Source: Pseudomonas sp. PDNC002
GTDB lineage: Bacteria; Pseudomonadota; Gammaproteobacteria; Pseudomonadales; Pseudomonadaceae
Direction: 5' to 3'
DNA length: 64,000 nt
NCBI RefSeq assembly: GCF_016919445.1
Contig: NZ_CP070356.1
Span: 565,501 to 629,500 of the forward strand
The stretch's first letter is position 1; the number at the start of each line of letters is the position of its first letter. Both the position numbers and the translations under genes were made by a program. Below, in pieces: positions 1 to 10,334 of the stretch. The notes beneath the pieces are model-generated. The model saw nothing but the letters and a program-made list of their open reading frames with translations. It was not told the DNA's origin and made no database searches.

Positions 1-900
1 TCCGGCTACCGCTCGATGATGAGCGTGCAGTCCTCCCTGGTGATGGTGCCGATCAACGAATTCGGCAACGAAGCCACCAAGCAGAAATACCTGCCGAAAC
101 TGGCCAGCGGCGAATACATCGGCTGCTTCGGCCTGACCGAGCCGGACCACGGCTCCGACCCGGGCTCGATGATCACCCGCGCCAAGAAAGTCGACGGCGG
201 CTACCGCCTGACCGGCGCCAAGATGTGGATCACCAACAGCCCGATCGCCGACGTCTTCGTGGTCTGGGCCAAGGATGACGAAGGCCAGATCCGCGGCTTC
301 GTCCTGGAAAAAGGCTGGGAAGGCCTGTCCGCCCCGGCGATCCACGGCAAGGTCGGCCTGCGCGCCTCGATCACCGGCGAGATCGTGATGAACAACGTGT
401 TCTGCCCGGAAGAAAACGCCTTCCCGGACGTGCGCGGCCTGCGTGGTCCGTTCACCTGCCTGAACTCCGCCCGCTACGGTATCTCCTGGGGTGCCCTGGG
501 TGCCGCCGAAGCCTGCTGGCACACCGCTCGCCAATACACCCTGGACCGCAAGCAGTTCGGCCGCCCGCTGGCTGCCAACCAGCTGATCCAGAAGAAGCTG
601 GCCGACATGCAGACCGACATCGCCCTCGCCCTGCAAGGCTGCCTGCGCCTGGGCCGGATGAAGGACGAAGGCACTGCTGCCGTCGAAATCACTTCGATCA
701 TGAAGCGCAACAGCTGCGGCAAGGCCCTGGACATCGCCCGCCTGGCCCGCGACATGCTCGGCGGCAATGGCATCTCCGACGAGTTCGGTGTGGCCCGCCA
801 CCTGGTCAACCTGGAAGTGGTCAACACCTACGAAGGTACCCACGACGTCCACGCGCTGATCCTCGGCCGCGCCCAGACCGGCATCCAGGCGTTCTTCTAA
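1..900 (+). CDS. gcdH: Glutaryl-CoA dehydrogenase, 3' part (5' end outside window)
   Basis: Acyl-CoA dehydrogenase-family flavoenzyme. The reading frame is open from base 1 ([12 protein letters not shown]), so the N-terminus lies upstream of the window and the ATG at 16 is internal. Visible family features are the FAD/substrate-binding stretch [17 protein letters not shown], the [16 protein letters not shown] segment, and the C-terminal [19 protein letters not shown], whose Glu is the usual catalytic base of glutaryl-CoA dehydrogenases. The family converts glutaryl-CoA to crotonyl-CoA and CO2 in lysine, tryptophan and glutarate breakdown. The class III CoA-transferase that follows is its usual partner in Pseudomonas, which supports GcdH over other acyl-CoA dehydrogenases. 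Confidence 0.93.
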   Translation, partial: SGYRSMMSVQSSLVMVPINEFGNEATKQKYLPKLASGEYIGCFGLTEPDHGSDPGSMITRAKKVDGGYRLTGAKMWITNSPIADVFVVWAKDDEGQIRGFVLEKGWEGLSAPAIHGKVGLRASITGEIVMNNVFCPEENAFPDVRGLRGPFTCLNSARYGISWGALGAAEACWHTARQYTLDRKQFGRPLAANQLIQKKLADMQTDIALALQGCLRLGRMKDEGTAAVEITSIMKRNSCGKALDIARLARDMLGGNGISDEFGVARHLVNLEVVNTYEGTHDVHALILGRAQTGIQAFF

Positions 901-1026
901 GTAATGCCTCGCGCTGGCCCTCCCGGGTCAGCGCACGCTTTACCTCTCGCCCGAGAGGCCCCGGGGAGGACCGTGGAGTCCCCGCACCGCGTCCTCCCCG
1001 CCCCTATCCAAGCTGCAGGTGATTGC

Positions 1027-2250
1027 ATGTCCGGCGCCCTTTCGCACATCCGTGTCCTCGACCTCTCCCGCGTTCTCGCCGGCCCCTGGGCCGGGCAGAT
1101 CCTCGCCGACCTCGGCGCGGAAGTGATCAAGATCGAGCGTCCCGGCAGCGGCGACGACACCCGCGCCTGGGGCCCGCCGTTCCTCAAGGACGCCGATGGC
1201 CGCGACACCAGCGAAGCGGCGTATTACCTGTCAGCGAACCGCAACAAGAAGTCCCTGACCATCGACTTCACCCAGCCCGAAGGCCAGCGCCTGGTGCGCG
1301 AGCTCGCCGCCAAGGCCGACATCGTGCTGGAGAACTTCAAGGTTGGCGGCCTGAAAGCCTACGGCCTGGACTACGAGTCGCTGAAAGCGCTGAACCCGAA
1401 GCTGATCTACTGCTCGATCACCGGCTTCGGCCAGTTCGGCCCCTACGCCAAGCGCGCCGGCTACGACTTCATGATTCAGGGCCTGGGCGGCCTGATGAGC
1501 CTGACCGGGCGCTCCGACGCCGAAGAAGGCGCCGGCCCCGTGAAAGTGGGTGTCGCGCTGACCGATATCCTCACCGGCCTCTACTCGTCCACTGCGATCC
1601 TCGCCGCCCTCGCCCACCGCGATGTCAGCGGCATTGGCCAGCACATCGACATGGCGCTGCTGGACGTGCAGGTCGCCTGCCTGGCCAACCAGACCCTGAA
1701 CTACCTGACCACCGGCAACCCGCCGCGTCGCCTGGGCAACGCGCACCCGAACATCGTGCCGTACCAGGACTTCCCCACCGCCGACGGTGACCTGATCCTC
1801 ACCGTCGGCAACGACGGCCAGTTCCGCAAGTTCGCCGAACTGGCGGGCCACCCGGAATGGGCCACCGACGAGCGCTTCGCCACCAACCAGGCGCGCGTGG
1901 CGCACCGCGAGGTGCTGATCCCGCTGATCCGCCAGGCCACCGTGATGCGTACCACCGCCGAGTGGATCGCTGTGCTGGAACAGGCCAGCGTGCCGTGCGG
2001 GCCGATCAACGATCTCGCGCAGGTGTTCGCCGATCCGCAGGTGATCGCCCGCGGCCTGCGCGTCGACCTGCCGCATCCGCTCGCCGGCACAGTGCCGCAG
2101 GTGGCCAGCCCGATCCGCCTGTCCGAGACCCCGGTCGAATACCGCAACGCCCCGCCGACCCTTGGCCAGCACACGCAGGAAATCCTCGAAGGCGTGCTCG
2201 GCCTGGACCAGGCAGCCATCGGCAAGCTGCGCGACGGCGGCGTGATTTGA
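1027..2250 (+). CDS. CaiB/BaiF (class III) CoA-transferase, probably glutarate CoA-transferase
   Basis: 407 aa with ATG at 1027, preceded by AGGTGA; an in-frame upstream extension to 904 has no better ribosome site. The protein opens MSGALSHIRVLDLSRVLAGPW, the typical family III N-terminus. It contains SANRNKKSLTIDF and GPYAKRAGYDFMIQGLGGLMS, where the Asp after GY is the expected catalytic residue that forms the acyl-aspartyl intermediate. It lies about 125 bp after gcdH on the same strand. The inferred role is to activate glutarate (or a related dicarboxylate) to its CoA ester for GcdH. Family membership is firm; the substrate is inferred from the neighbour only. Confidence 0.88.
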   Translation: MSGALSHIRVLDLSRVLAGPWAGQILADLGAEVIKIERPGSGDDTRAWGPPFLKDADGRDTSEAAYYLSANRNKKSLTIDFTQPEGQRLVRELAAKADIVLENFKVGGLKAYGLDYESLKALNPKLIYCSITGFGQFGPYAKRAGYDFMIQGLGGLMSLTGRSDAEEGAGPVKVGVALTDILTGLYSSTAILAALAHRDVSGIGQHIDMALLDVQVACLANQTLNYLTTGNPPRRLGNAHPNIVPYQDFPTADGDLILTVGNDGQFRKFAELAGHPEWATDERFATNQARVAHREVLIPLIRQATVMRTTAEWIAVLEQASVPCGPINDLAQVFADPQVIARGLRVDLPHPLAGTVPQVASPIRLSETPVEYRNAPPTLGQHTQEILEGVLGLDQAAIGKLRDGGVI

Positions 2251-2257
2251 CGTTCCC

Positions 2258-2348
2258 GTAGGGCGAATAACGCCTCAAGCGTTATCCGCCGTCCGTCGGT
2301 TCTGAAGCCAGAAGCGGCGGATAAAGCGTTCCGCTTTATGCGCCCTAC
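2258..2348. repeat. REP-like inverted repeat, type A
   Basis: The arms are GTAGGGCGAATAACGC followed by GCGTTATCCGCC, and GGCGGATAAAGCG followed by CTTTATGCGCCCTAC, giving two facing hairpins bounded by GTAGGGCG and CGCCCTAC. A second copy with the same ends lies at 30386-30458. This is the usual form of a Pseudomonas REP doublet. It sits just after the CoA-transferase stop and may also act as a transcript 3'-end stabiliser. Confidence 0.75.
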
Positions 2349-2485
2349 AACTGACCATCGGCGCCCGCTCCAGCGGACGCCACCGATCCCCGCAACGACG
2401 CCCGCGCCAGGGTTTTCACGGCCCCTGGCGCGGGCGCGACGGGGATCCCGGCCGCGACTCACTGCGCGAACGCGACCAAAAGCCT

Positions 2486-2513
2486 TTGGCTTGTCATGCG
2501 CCATGGCTATAAT
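2486..2513 (+). promoter_or_regulatory. Putative sigma70 promoter of the ahcY riboswitch leader
   Basis: TTGGCT at 2486-2491 and a perfect TATAAT at 2508-2513 with a 16-bp spacer (TTTGGC at 2485 gives 17). It lies about 50 bp upstream of the SAH riboswitch and is correctly oriented for ahcY. Confidence 0.65.
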
Positions 2514-2529
2514 CCGCAAGCTTCAATAA

Positions 2530-4104
<1,575 letters not shown>

Positions 4105-4110
4105 TGTGCC

Positions 4111-4142
4111 AGAGGGCAGACGAGCAATCGTCTGCCCTCTTT
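4111..4142 (+). terminator. Rho-independent terminator after ahcY
   Basis: A perfect 13-bp stem (4111-4123 with 4128-4140) and a GCAA tetraloop begin 7 bp after the ahcY stop. The U-tract is short. It separates ahcY from the HD-domain gene 20 bp further on, so that gene may depend on readthrough or its own start. Confidence 0.8.
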
Positions 4143-4162
4143 GCCATCTGGACGACCACCGC

Positions 4163-4693
4163 ATGGACCTGCAGGACAGCTACAACCAGGCCTGGCTCTT
4201 CGCCGCAGGCGCGCACGCCGGACAGACGCTGACCGCCTCGACGCTGCCCTACGCGGTCCACCTGGCGATGGTGGCCAACGAAGTGATGGCGGCCGACCGC
4301 GAAGCGCCCATCGAGCGCCTGGCGGAAACCGTCCAGATTGCACTGCTGCATGATGTGCTCGAAGACACTTCGGTGCCCTTCGAGGAACTGCAGATGCGTT
4401 TCGGCGATTTCGTCGCCCAAGGCGTCCAGCGACTGAGCAAGGTGGTGGGAGACGGCAAACTGCCCTTCGATACCTACCTCGAAAGGCTGGCGACCGGCGC
4501 GCCGCAATATGCCATCGTCAAGCTGTGCGACCGGATCACCAACCTGCAGCCGCCACCCTCGACCTGGGCGCGGAGCAAGATCGCCGAATACCATGTGGAG
4601 TCGCAGCGCATTCTGGCCGCTCTGGGCCATGCGCACGAGCCCAGCGCCGAGCGACTGCGCGCGAAGATAGACAACTACCGCCGTTACTTCTGA
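4163..4693 (+). CDS. Small SpoT/MESH1-like HD-domain phosphohydrolase
   Basis: 176 aa from ATG 4163. The in-frame ATG at 4106 lies before the ahcY terminator and is rejected. The metal-binding residues of RelA/SpoT hydrolase domains are all visible: His in YAVHLAMVANEV, the HD pair and Glu-Asp in LLHDVLEDTS, and Asp/Arg/Asn in VKLCDRITNLQ. No synthetase, TGS or ACT domain is present, so this is a stand-alone small alarmone hydrolase type, like metazoan MESH1. Likely reactions are 3'-pyrophosphate removal from (p)ppGpp or, as shown for MESH1, NADPH dephosphorylation; neither is proven here. It lies between ahcY and metF. Confidence 0.82.
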   Translation: MDLQDSYNQAWLFAAGAHAGQTLTASTLPYAVHLAMVANEVMAADREAPIERLAETVQIALLHDVLEDTSVPFEELQMRFGDFVAQGVQRLSKVVGDGKLPFDTYLERLATGAPQYAIVKLCDRITNLQPPPSTWARSKIAEYHVESQRILAALGHAHEPSAERLRAKIDNYRRYF

Positions 4694-4747
4694 AGTCGAC
4701 GGCACATGCCGGCAGTTGCGCGATGACGCGGCGCCGAAGGAACGACC

Positions 4748-5596
4748 ATGAGTCAGAAAGAACGCCGCTTCAGCTTCGAGTTCTTCCCCGCCAAGACCGA
4801 AGCCGGCCATGAAAAACTGCTGGCCACCGCGCGCCAGCTGGCCGCGAAAAAACCCGACTTCTTCTCCTGCACCTACGGTGCCGGTGGCTCCACCCGCGAC
4901 CGCACCCTGACCACCGTGCTGCAGCTCGATGGCGACGTACAGGTGCCGACCGCGCCGCACCTGTCCTGCGTCGGCGACACCAAGCCCGAGCTCTCGGCCT
5001 TGCTCGCCCACTACAAGGATGCCGGCATCCGCCGCATCGTCGCCCTGCGCGGCGACCTGCCCTCGGGCATGGGCATGGCCAGCGGCGAGCTGCGCTACGC
5101 CAATGAACTGGTGGAATTCATCCGCACCGAGACCGGCGATCACTTCCACATCGAAGTTGCCGCCTATCCGGAAGTTCACCCGCAAGCGCGCAATTTCGAG
5201 GATGATCTCGCCAATTTCGTGCGCAAAGTCAAAGCCGGCGCCGACTCTGCCATCACACAATACTTCTTCAACGCCGACAGCTACTTCCATTTTGTCGAGC
5301 GTGCGGAGAAACTCGGTGTCAGTATTCCGGTCGTACCGGGTATCATGCCGATCACCAACTACACCAAACTGGCCCGCTTCTCCGACGCCTGTGGCGCGGA
5401 AATCCCCCGTTGGATTCGCAAGCAGCTGGAAGCCTACGGCGACGACATCGCCAGCATCCAGGCCTTTGGCGAGCAGGTAATCACCGACATGTGCGAACGC
5501 CTCCTCGAAGGCGGTGCACCCGGTCTGCATTTCTACACCCTGAACCAGGCTGAACCCAGCCTGGCGCTCTGGAACAACCTCAAGCTCCCCCGCTGA
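4748..5596 (+). CDS. metF: 5,10-methylenetetrahydrofolate reductase
   Basis: 282 aa, ATG at 4748 with GAAGGAAC upstream. The FAD enzyme reduces 5,10-methylene-THF to 5-methyl-THF, the methyl donor for methionine synthesis. The N-terminus RRFSFEFFPAKTEAGHEKL, the segment FFSCTYGAGGSTRDRT and the nucleotide-site region LRGDLPSG are typical of bacterial MetF. Length is normal. Together with ahcY it serves homocysteine/methionine recycling. Confidence 0.97.
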   Translation: MSQKERRFSFEFFPAKTEAGHEKLLATARQLAAKKPDFFSCTYGAGGSTRDRTLTTVLQLDGDVQVPTAPHLSCVGDTKPELSALLAHYKDAGIRRIVALRGDLPSGMGMASGELRYANELVEFIRTETGDHFHIEVAAYPEVHPQARNFEDDLANFVRKVKAGADSAITQYFFNADSYFHFVERAEKLGVSIPVVPGIMPITNYTKLARFSDACGAEIPRWIRKQLEAYGDDIASIQAFGEQVITDMCERLLEGGAPGLHFYTLNQAEPSLALWNNLKLPR

Positions 5597-5620
5597 GGAT
5601 CATTGCTCCGGGCTTACCGT

Positions 5621-5658
5621 CCACGATCCCGGCCAGCGCAACGCCGGCGTATCGTGGG
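5621..5658. other. Inverted repeat between metF and rhlE
   Basis: CCACGAT ... ATCGTGG arms enclose a second CCGGC/GCCGG pairing in the metF-rhlE gap (5597-5750). There is no T-run on either side, so it is a weak terminator candidate or a REP-like hairpin. Confidence 0.4.
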
Positions 5659-5750
5659 CGGAGTGCTTCCAGCCCAAGGCTGAGCGCTCGCCCCGAGCTT
5701 GAAATCACGCGCCCTCGAGCCGGCAGGTCGCCGGCCTACAGGAACCCCGC

Positions 5751-7829
5751 ATGTCCTTTACTTCCCTCGGTCTCTCCGAGGCCCTGGCTGGCGCCGTTGA
5801 AGCCGCTGGCTACGCGCGCCCCACTCCCGTCCAGGAACGCGCCATCCCCGCCGTACTGCAAGGCCGCGACCTCATGGTTGCCGCCCAGACCGGCACCGGT
5901 AAAACCGGCGGCTTCGCCCTCCCGGTACTCGAACGCCTGTTCCCCGAAGGCCACCCGGACCGCGAACACCGCCATGGCCCACGCCAGGCCCGCGTACTGG
6001 TACTGACTCCGACCCGCGAGCTGGCTGCCCAGGTGCATGACAGCTTCAAGGTCTACGCCCGCGACCTGCCGCTGAAAAGCGCCTGCATCTTCGGCGGCGT
6101 CGGCATGAATCCCCAGGTCCAGGCCATGTCCAAGGGCGTCGACGTCCTGGTCGCCTGCCCCGGTCGCCTGCTCGACCTGATCGGCCAGGGCAGCGTCGAT
6201 CTCTCCCACGTGGAAATCCTCGTCCTCGACGAAGCCGACCGCATGCTCGACATGGGCTTCATCCATGACGTGAAGAAGGTCCTCGCCAAGCTGCCGGCCA
6301 AGCGCCAGAACCTGCTGTTCTCGGCGACCTTCTCGAAAGACATCATCGACCTCACCAACAAGCTCCTGCACAACCCGGAGCGGATCGAGGTCACCCCGCC
6401 GAACACCACCGTCGAGCGTATCGAGCAGCGCGTGTTCCGCATCCCCGCCGTACAGAAGCGCGCCCTGCTGGCGCACCTGGTGACCGTGGGCGCCTGGGAA
6501 CAGGTGCTGGTGTTCACTCGTACCAAGCACGGTGCCAACCGCCTCGCCGAGTACCTGAGCAAGCACGGCCTGCCGGCCGCCGCGATCCACGGCAACAAGA
6601 GCCAGAACGCGCGCACCAAGGCCCTGGCCGACTTCAAGGCCAACGAAGTGCGCATCCTGGTCGCTACCGACATCGCCGCCCGCGGCCTGGACATCGACCA
6701 GTTGCCCCACGTGGTCAACTATGAGCTGCCCAACGTCGAGGAAGACTACGTTCACCGCATCGGTCGTACCGGCCGCGCCGGTCGCACCGGTGAAGCCATC
6801 TCGCTGGTGGCGCCGGACGAGGACAAGCTGCTCAAGGCCATCGAGCGCCTGACCAAACAGCGCATCCCCGATGGCGACATGCAGGGCTTCGACCCGGACA
6901 CCGTGCTGCCGGAAGTCCAGCAGCCCGAGCCCAAGGAAGCGTCCCAGCGCCAGCCGCGCAAGGACAAGGCCAAGCGTGGCGAGCGCAAGGACCGCAATCG
7001 CGACAAGCCGCAGCAGTCGCAGGACGACGAACAGCAAAGCGCTGCCGCACCGGCCAGCGGTGAAGCCGCCGACGGCGATAAGCCCGCCGGCAAACGCCGC
7101 CGTCGCGGCGGCCGTGGCAAGAAGAAAGGCGACGGTCAGGGCGGCGACGCTCAGCCGAACGCCAACGCCCAGGCTCGTGAGCCGCGCGAGCCTCGCCAGC
7201 CCCGGCAGCAGGACCAGCAGGGCCAGGCCCGCCAGCAGCAGCCCAAGCCGGCTCGCGCACCAAAGGCCGAGGCCGACGGTAACCGCGACCCGGAAGAGTT
7301 CCTCGACGACGATTTCGACAACTTCGGCAACCGCGCCGACTACGTCAGCCCGTTCCCGGACAAGGACCAGCAACGCGGCCAGCGTCGCCGTGGCGCTCAG
7401 GGGCAGGGCCAAGGCCAGAACCAGGGCCAACAGCGCGCCCGTGGCCAAGGCGGTCAGAGCAGCCAAGGCAGCCAGGGCAGTGGCCAGGGCAGCAACGGTC
7501 AGAACCGTGGCCAGGGGCAAGGCCAGGGCAAGGCCGCCAAGAAGCCTAACGGCGGCGGTCGCGGTCAGGGCCAAGGCCAGGGCGGCAACGGCCTGGGCAA
7601 GCCAGGCCAGCGCAAACGCGGTGGCAAGGCTCCGGCTTCCCGCATGAACGACGCCCCGCTGCGCGAGCCGAGCGAGTACGGCGCCGCCAAGCCGACCCGC
7701 CAGCCGGTTGTGATCAACAAGCGCGACCTCGTCCGCACGGACCGTTTCCCCACTGCCGAGCAGCTGGAAGAACTGGAACCGCGCCGCAAGACCGAGCGCC
7801 CGGCGCTGCTGACCCGCAACCGCGACTGA
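5751..7829 (+). CDS. rhlE: DEAD-box ATP-dependent RNA helicase, RhlE family with long C-terminal tail
   Basis: 692 aa. All core motifs occur in the first ~380 residues: Q motif ([12 protein letters not shown]), Walker [42 protein letters not shown] and [13 protein letters not shown]. The remaining ~300 residues are low complexity: first lysine/arginine-rich and charged, then a Gly-Gln-rich stretch of repeated GQGQ, QGS and GRGQ units, ending with a conserved-looking tail ([17 protein letters not shown]). Disordered basic tails of this kind bind RNA and recruit RNase E in Pseudomonas RhlE2-type helicases; that role is inferred here. It is followed by a strong terminator. Confidence 0.93.
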   Translation: MSFTSLGLSEALAGAVEAAGYARPTPVQERAIPAVLQGRDLMVAAQTGTGKTGGFALPVLERLFPEGHPDREHRHGPRQARVLVLTPTRELAAQVHDSFKVYARDLPLKSACIFGGVGMNPQVQAMSKGVDVLVACPGRLLDLIGQGSVDLSHVEILVLDEADRMLDMGFIHDVKKVLAKLPAKRQNLLFSATFSKDIIDLTNKLLHNPERIEVTPPNTTVERIEQRVFRIPAVQKRALLAHLVTVGAWEQVLVFTRTKHGANRLAEYLSKHGLPAAAIHGNKSQNARTKALADFKANEVRILVATDIAARGLDIDQLPHVVNYELPNVEEDYVHRIGRTGRAGRTGEAISLVAPDEDKLLKAIERLTKQRIPDGDMQGFDPDTVLPEVQQPEPKEASQRQPRKDKAKRGERKDRNRDKPQQSQDDEQQSAAAPASGEAADGDKPAGKRRRRGGRGKKKGDGQGGDAQPNANAQAREPREPRQPRQQDQQGQARQQQPKPARAPKAEADGNRDPEEFLDDDFDNFGNRADYVSPFPDKDQQRGQRRRGAQGQGQGQNQGQQRARGQGGQSSQGSQGSGQGSNGQNRGQGQGQGKAAKKPNGGGRGQGQGQGGNGLGKPGQRKRGGKAPASRMNDAPLREPSEYGAAKPTRQPVVINKRDLVRTDRFPTAEQLEELEPRRKTERPALLTRNRD

Positions 7830-7839
7830 TGCAGCAAGA

Positions 7840-7868
7840 GAAACCGCCCTTCGGGGCGGTTTCTTTTT
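7840..7868 (+). terminator. Rho-independent terminator of rhlE
   Basis: Stem GAAACCGCCC / GGGCGGTTTC (7840-7849, 7854-7863) with a TTCG loop and T5 at 7864-7868, 11 bp after the stop codon. Confidence 0.95.
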
Positions 7869-7923
7869 GCCCGGGATTTGTCGCCGGTGTGCTCCTACGT
7901 GGTATTTCAGCGCTCGGCCCAGC

Positions 7924-8459
7924 CCTCACCCTAACCCTCTCCCAGAGGGAGAGGGGACCGTACGGTGCAGGGTGAACCCGTGACGTCAGCCGGCACAGTC
8001 TGTCCCCTCTCCCAGGGGGAGAGGGGACAGACTGTGCAAGATGAACCCGTGACGTCAGCCGGCACAATCTGCCCCCTCTCCCAGGGGGAGAGGGAACCGT
8101 ACGGTGCAGGATGAACCCGTGACGTCAGCCGGCACAATCTGCCCCTCTCCCAGGGGGAGAGGGGACCGGACGGTGCAGAATGAACCCGTGACGTCAGCCG
8201 GCACAATCTGTCCCCTCTCCCAGGGGGGAGAGGGAACCGGACGGTGCAAGATGAACCCGTGACGTCAGCCGGCACAATCTGCCCCTCTCCCACGGGGAGA
8301 GGAAACCGTACGGTGCAGGATGAACCCGTGACGTCAGCCGGCACAATCTGCCCCCTCTCCCAGGGGGAGAGGGGACCGTACGGTGCAAGATGAACCCGTG
8401 ACATCAGCCGGCACAATCTGCCCCCTCTCCCTGAGGGAGAGGGCTGGGGTGAAGGGGAA
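7924..8459. repeat. Tandem array of a 69-71 bp palindrome-containing unit (7 units)
   Basis: Seven near-identical units, each a CCCTCTCCCAGGGGGAGAGGG-type palindrome followed by a spacer with ACCGTACGGTGCA and TGAACCCGTGACGTCAGCC. The TGAACCCGTG block starts at 7973, 8042, 8112, 8181, 8252, 8321 and 8391, so the period is 69-71 bp. An eighth palindrome closes the array, and the ends are CCCTCACCCTAACCC and GGGCTGGGGTGAAGGGG. The array fills the gap between two convergent transcription units. No gene is supported here; long frames on the minus strand are just the repeat read through. Confidence 0.95.
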
Positions 8460-8529
8460 GTCGCAAGAGCGGAATCACGCAGGGAAAGACAGTTGCTCCT
8501 ACGAGAGCCGTACGTCACCGGCCGGGCAC

Positions 8530-8556
8530 AAAAAAGCCGCCCGCAGGCGGCCTTTT
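8530..8556 (-). terminator. Rho-independent terminator of the amino-acid ABC operon
   Basis: GCCGCC/GGCGGC stem with a CGCA loop. Read on the minus strand it is followed by a run of six T residues. It lies 17 bp past the stop of the ATPase gene. Confidence 0.85.
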
Positions 8557-8572
8557 CAGCGATGCAGAGGCC

Positions 8573-9307
8573 TCACAGCACCTGTCGCAGGAAGCTCTGA
8601 GCACGCGCATCCTTGGGCTGGGCGAAGAACTCCGCCGGGGCGGCATCCTCCAGCAGCTTGCCGTGGTCGAAGAACAGCACACGATCCGCCACTTCGCGGG
8701 CGAAGCCCATCTCGTGAGTCACGCAGACCATGGTCATGCCTTCCAGCGCCAGGGTCTTCATCACGTCCAGCACCTCGCCGACCATTTCCGGGTCCAGCGC
8801 CGACGTAGGCTCGTCGAACAGCATCACCTTCGGGTCCATGCACAGCGCGCGGGCAATCGCCACGCGTTGCTGCTGGCCGCCGGAGAGGCGCGACGGGTAC
8901 TCATTGGCCTTCTGGCCGATGCCGACCTTCTCCAGCAGCGCACGGGCCTTGGCCTCGCGCTCGGCCTTGCCGCGCTTGCGCACGACCTTTTGCGCCAGGC
9001 ACAGGTTCTCCAGCACGGTCATGTGCGGGAACAGGTTGAAGTGCTGGAACACCATGCCGACTTCGCGGCGGTAGGCGTTTACATCGGTCTTCGGGTTGGC
9101 GAGGTCGAGGCCGTCGATGCTCACCGAGCCTTCATCGAACTCTTCCAGGCCGTTCAGGCAGCGCAGGAAGGTGGACTTGCCCGAGCCGGACGGCCCGATC
9201 ACCACCACCACTTCACCCTTGGCGACGCCAGTGGTGACGTCATCCACCGCGCGCACGACCTGCCCGCGGGTATCGAAGACCTTGGTCAGGTTACGGACTT
9301 CAATCAC
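8573..9307 (-). CDS. Polar amino-acid ABC transporter, ATP-binding protein
   Basis: 244 aa, GlnQ/HisP family. Walker [11 protein letters not shown]-loop region [19 protein letters not shown], signature [15 protein letters not shown], Walker [15 protein letters not shown] and switch His ([10 protein letters not shown]) are all intact. The start overlaps the permease stop by 8 bp, indicating translational coupling. It is the last gene of a three-gene operon (binding protein, permease, ATPase). The substrate is a polar amino acid by family; the exact one cannot be read from sequence. Confidence 0.93.
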   Translation of the reverse strand: MIEVRNLTKVFDTRGQVVRAVDDVTTGVAKGEVVVVIGPSGSGKSTFLRCLNGLEEFDEGSVSIDGLDLANPKTDVNAYRREVGMVFQHFNLFPHMTVLENLCLAQKVVRKRGKAEREAKARALLEKVGIGQKANEYPSRLSGGQQQRVAIARALCMDPKVMLFDEPTSALDPEMVGEVLDVMKTLALEGMTMVCVTHEMGFAREVADRVLFFDHGKLLEDAAPAEFFAQPKDARAQSFLRQVL

Positions 9308-10262
9308 TTTGGCCGAGCCTCCGCTCCAGGCGCCCCGCCAGATGCGACAGCGGCAGGTTGATCACGAGGTAGAGGGCGGCGACGCAGAACCAGATCTCGA
9401 AGGTGGAGAACGAGGTGGTGATCGCCTCGCGGCCGCTCTTGGTCAGTTCGGTGATGGCGATCACCGAGACCAGGGAAGTGTCCTTGACCAGGCTGATGAA
9501 CTGCCCGGCCAGCGGCGGCAGCACGCGCTTGAAAGCCTGCGGCAGGATCACGTGGCGCATCGACTGCGCGGCGTTCAGACCCAGGGAGCGCGCAGCTTCG
9601 TCCTGGCCACGGGCAATGGACTGCACGCCGGCACGGACGATCTCGGCCACGTACGCGCCGGTGAACAGCGCCAGCGCCGCCACGCCGGCAAACTCGCGGG
9701 AGAGGTTCAGCACGGTGCCGATGAAGAAGTAGAAGATGAAGATCTGCACCAGCAGCGGCGTGCCGCGCACCAGCTCGACGTACAGGGTCGAGAGGTCGTG
9801 CAGCGTCGGATTCTTCGACAAACGGCAAAGACCGGTGAACAGGCCGATGAACAGACCGAACGCGCCGGAAACGAAGGAGATCCACAGCGTGGTCCACAGG
9901 CCCCAGGCCAGCGGGCCGGCCGCCCAGTGGCGGGTCGCGCCGACCACATCGCCTTCGGCGACATCGTCGTTTTCGGAGAACTGCAGGCTGTCGGCGGCGA
10001 CCGTCAGTACCTGCTGCTTGCCGCCCTCGTCCACCAGTGTGACGCGGGCATCGCTGCCCTGCGGCTCGATCTTCTCCACCCGCGAGATGCTGTCTGCTCG
10101 CAGCGGTTCCTCGGCCTGGTAGGCGAAGTACTGCGGGACGCGGTTCCAACGCCACTCGTAGGAGATCAGCGAGGTGGAGTACCAGATGGCCAGGCCGATC
10201 AGCAGAAGGATCAGTCCGGTCAGCCCGTGCCAGGGCCAGGTTGCGCGTTTCGTTCTAGCCAC
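9300..10262 (-). CDS. Polar amino-acid ABC transporter, permease protein
   Basis: 320 aa, HisM/GlnP family inner-membrane protein. TM1 (about residues 13-33) is followed by a ~75-residue periplasmic stretch before the remaining helices (from [13 protein letters not shown]), an arrangement seen in one subgroup of these permeases. The EAA-type loop that contacts the ATPase is visible around [25 protein letters not shown]. This is a single permease gene, so it probably forms a homodimer. Confidence 0.92.
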   Translation of the reverse strand: MARTKRATWPWHGLTGLILLLIGLAIWYSTSLISYEWRWNRVPQYFAYQAEEPLRADSISRVEKIEPQGSDARVTLVDEGGKQQVLTVAADSLQFSENDDVAEGDVVGATRHWAAGPLAWGLWTTLWISFVSGAFGLFIGLFTGLCRLSKNPTLHDLSTLYVELVRGTPLLVQIFIFYFFIGTVLNLSREFAGVAALALFTGAYVAEIVRAGVQSIARGQDEAARSLGLNAAQSMRHVILPQAFKRVLPPLAGQFISLVKDTSLVSVIAITELTKSGREAITTSFSTFEIWFCVAALYLVINLPLSHLAGRLERRLGQSD

Positions 10263-10334
10263 GAATCTCTACCGTGAAAATGCGAACGCGCAGGCCGGGG
10301 CCTGCGCGTCGGGTCGACATGGGTCAGACGTGGA

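Noticed and set aside
5736..7574. 612-codon minus-strand frame with Leu/Ala-rich 'membrane' N-terminus opposite rhlE
   Set aside because: The hydrophobic stretch is only the complement of the Gly/Gln-rich tail of the helicase.
7924..8459. Possible CRISPR array
   Set aside because: Units are tandem and contiguous, with no unique spacers of constant length, and no cas genes are nearby.
7931..8518. 195-codon minus-strand frame with repeated CRLTSRVHLAP segments
   Set aside because: It is the 69-bp tandem repeat read through; it has no ribosome site, and the repeat varies in length (69-71 bp), so the frame shifts from unit to unit.
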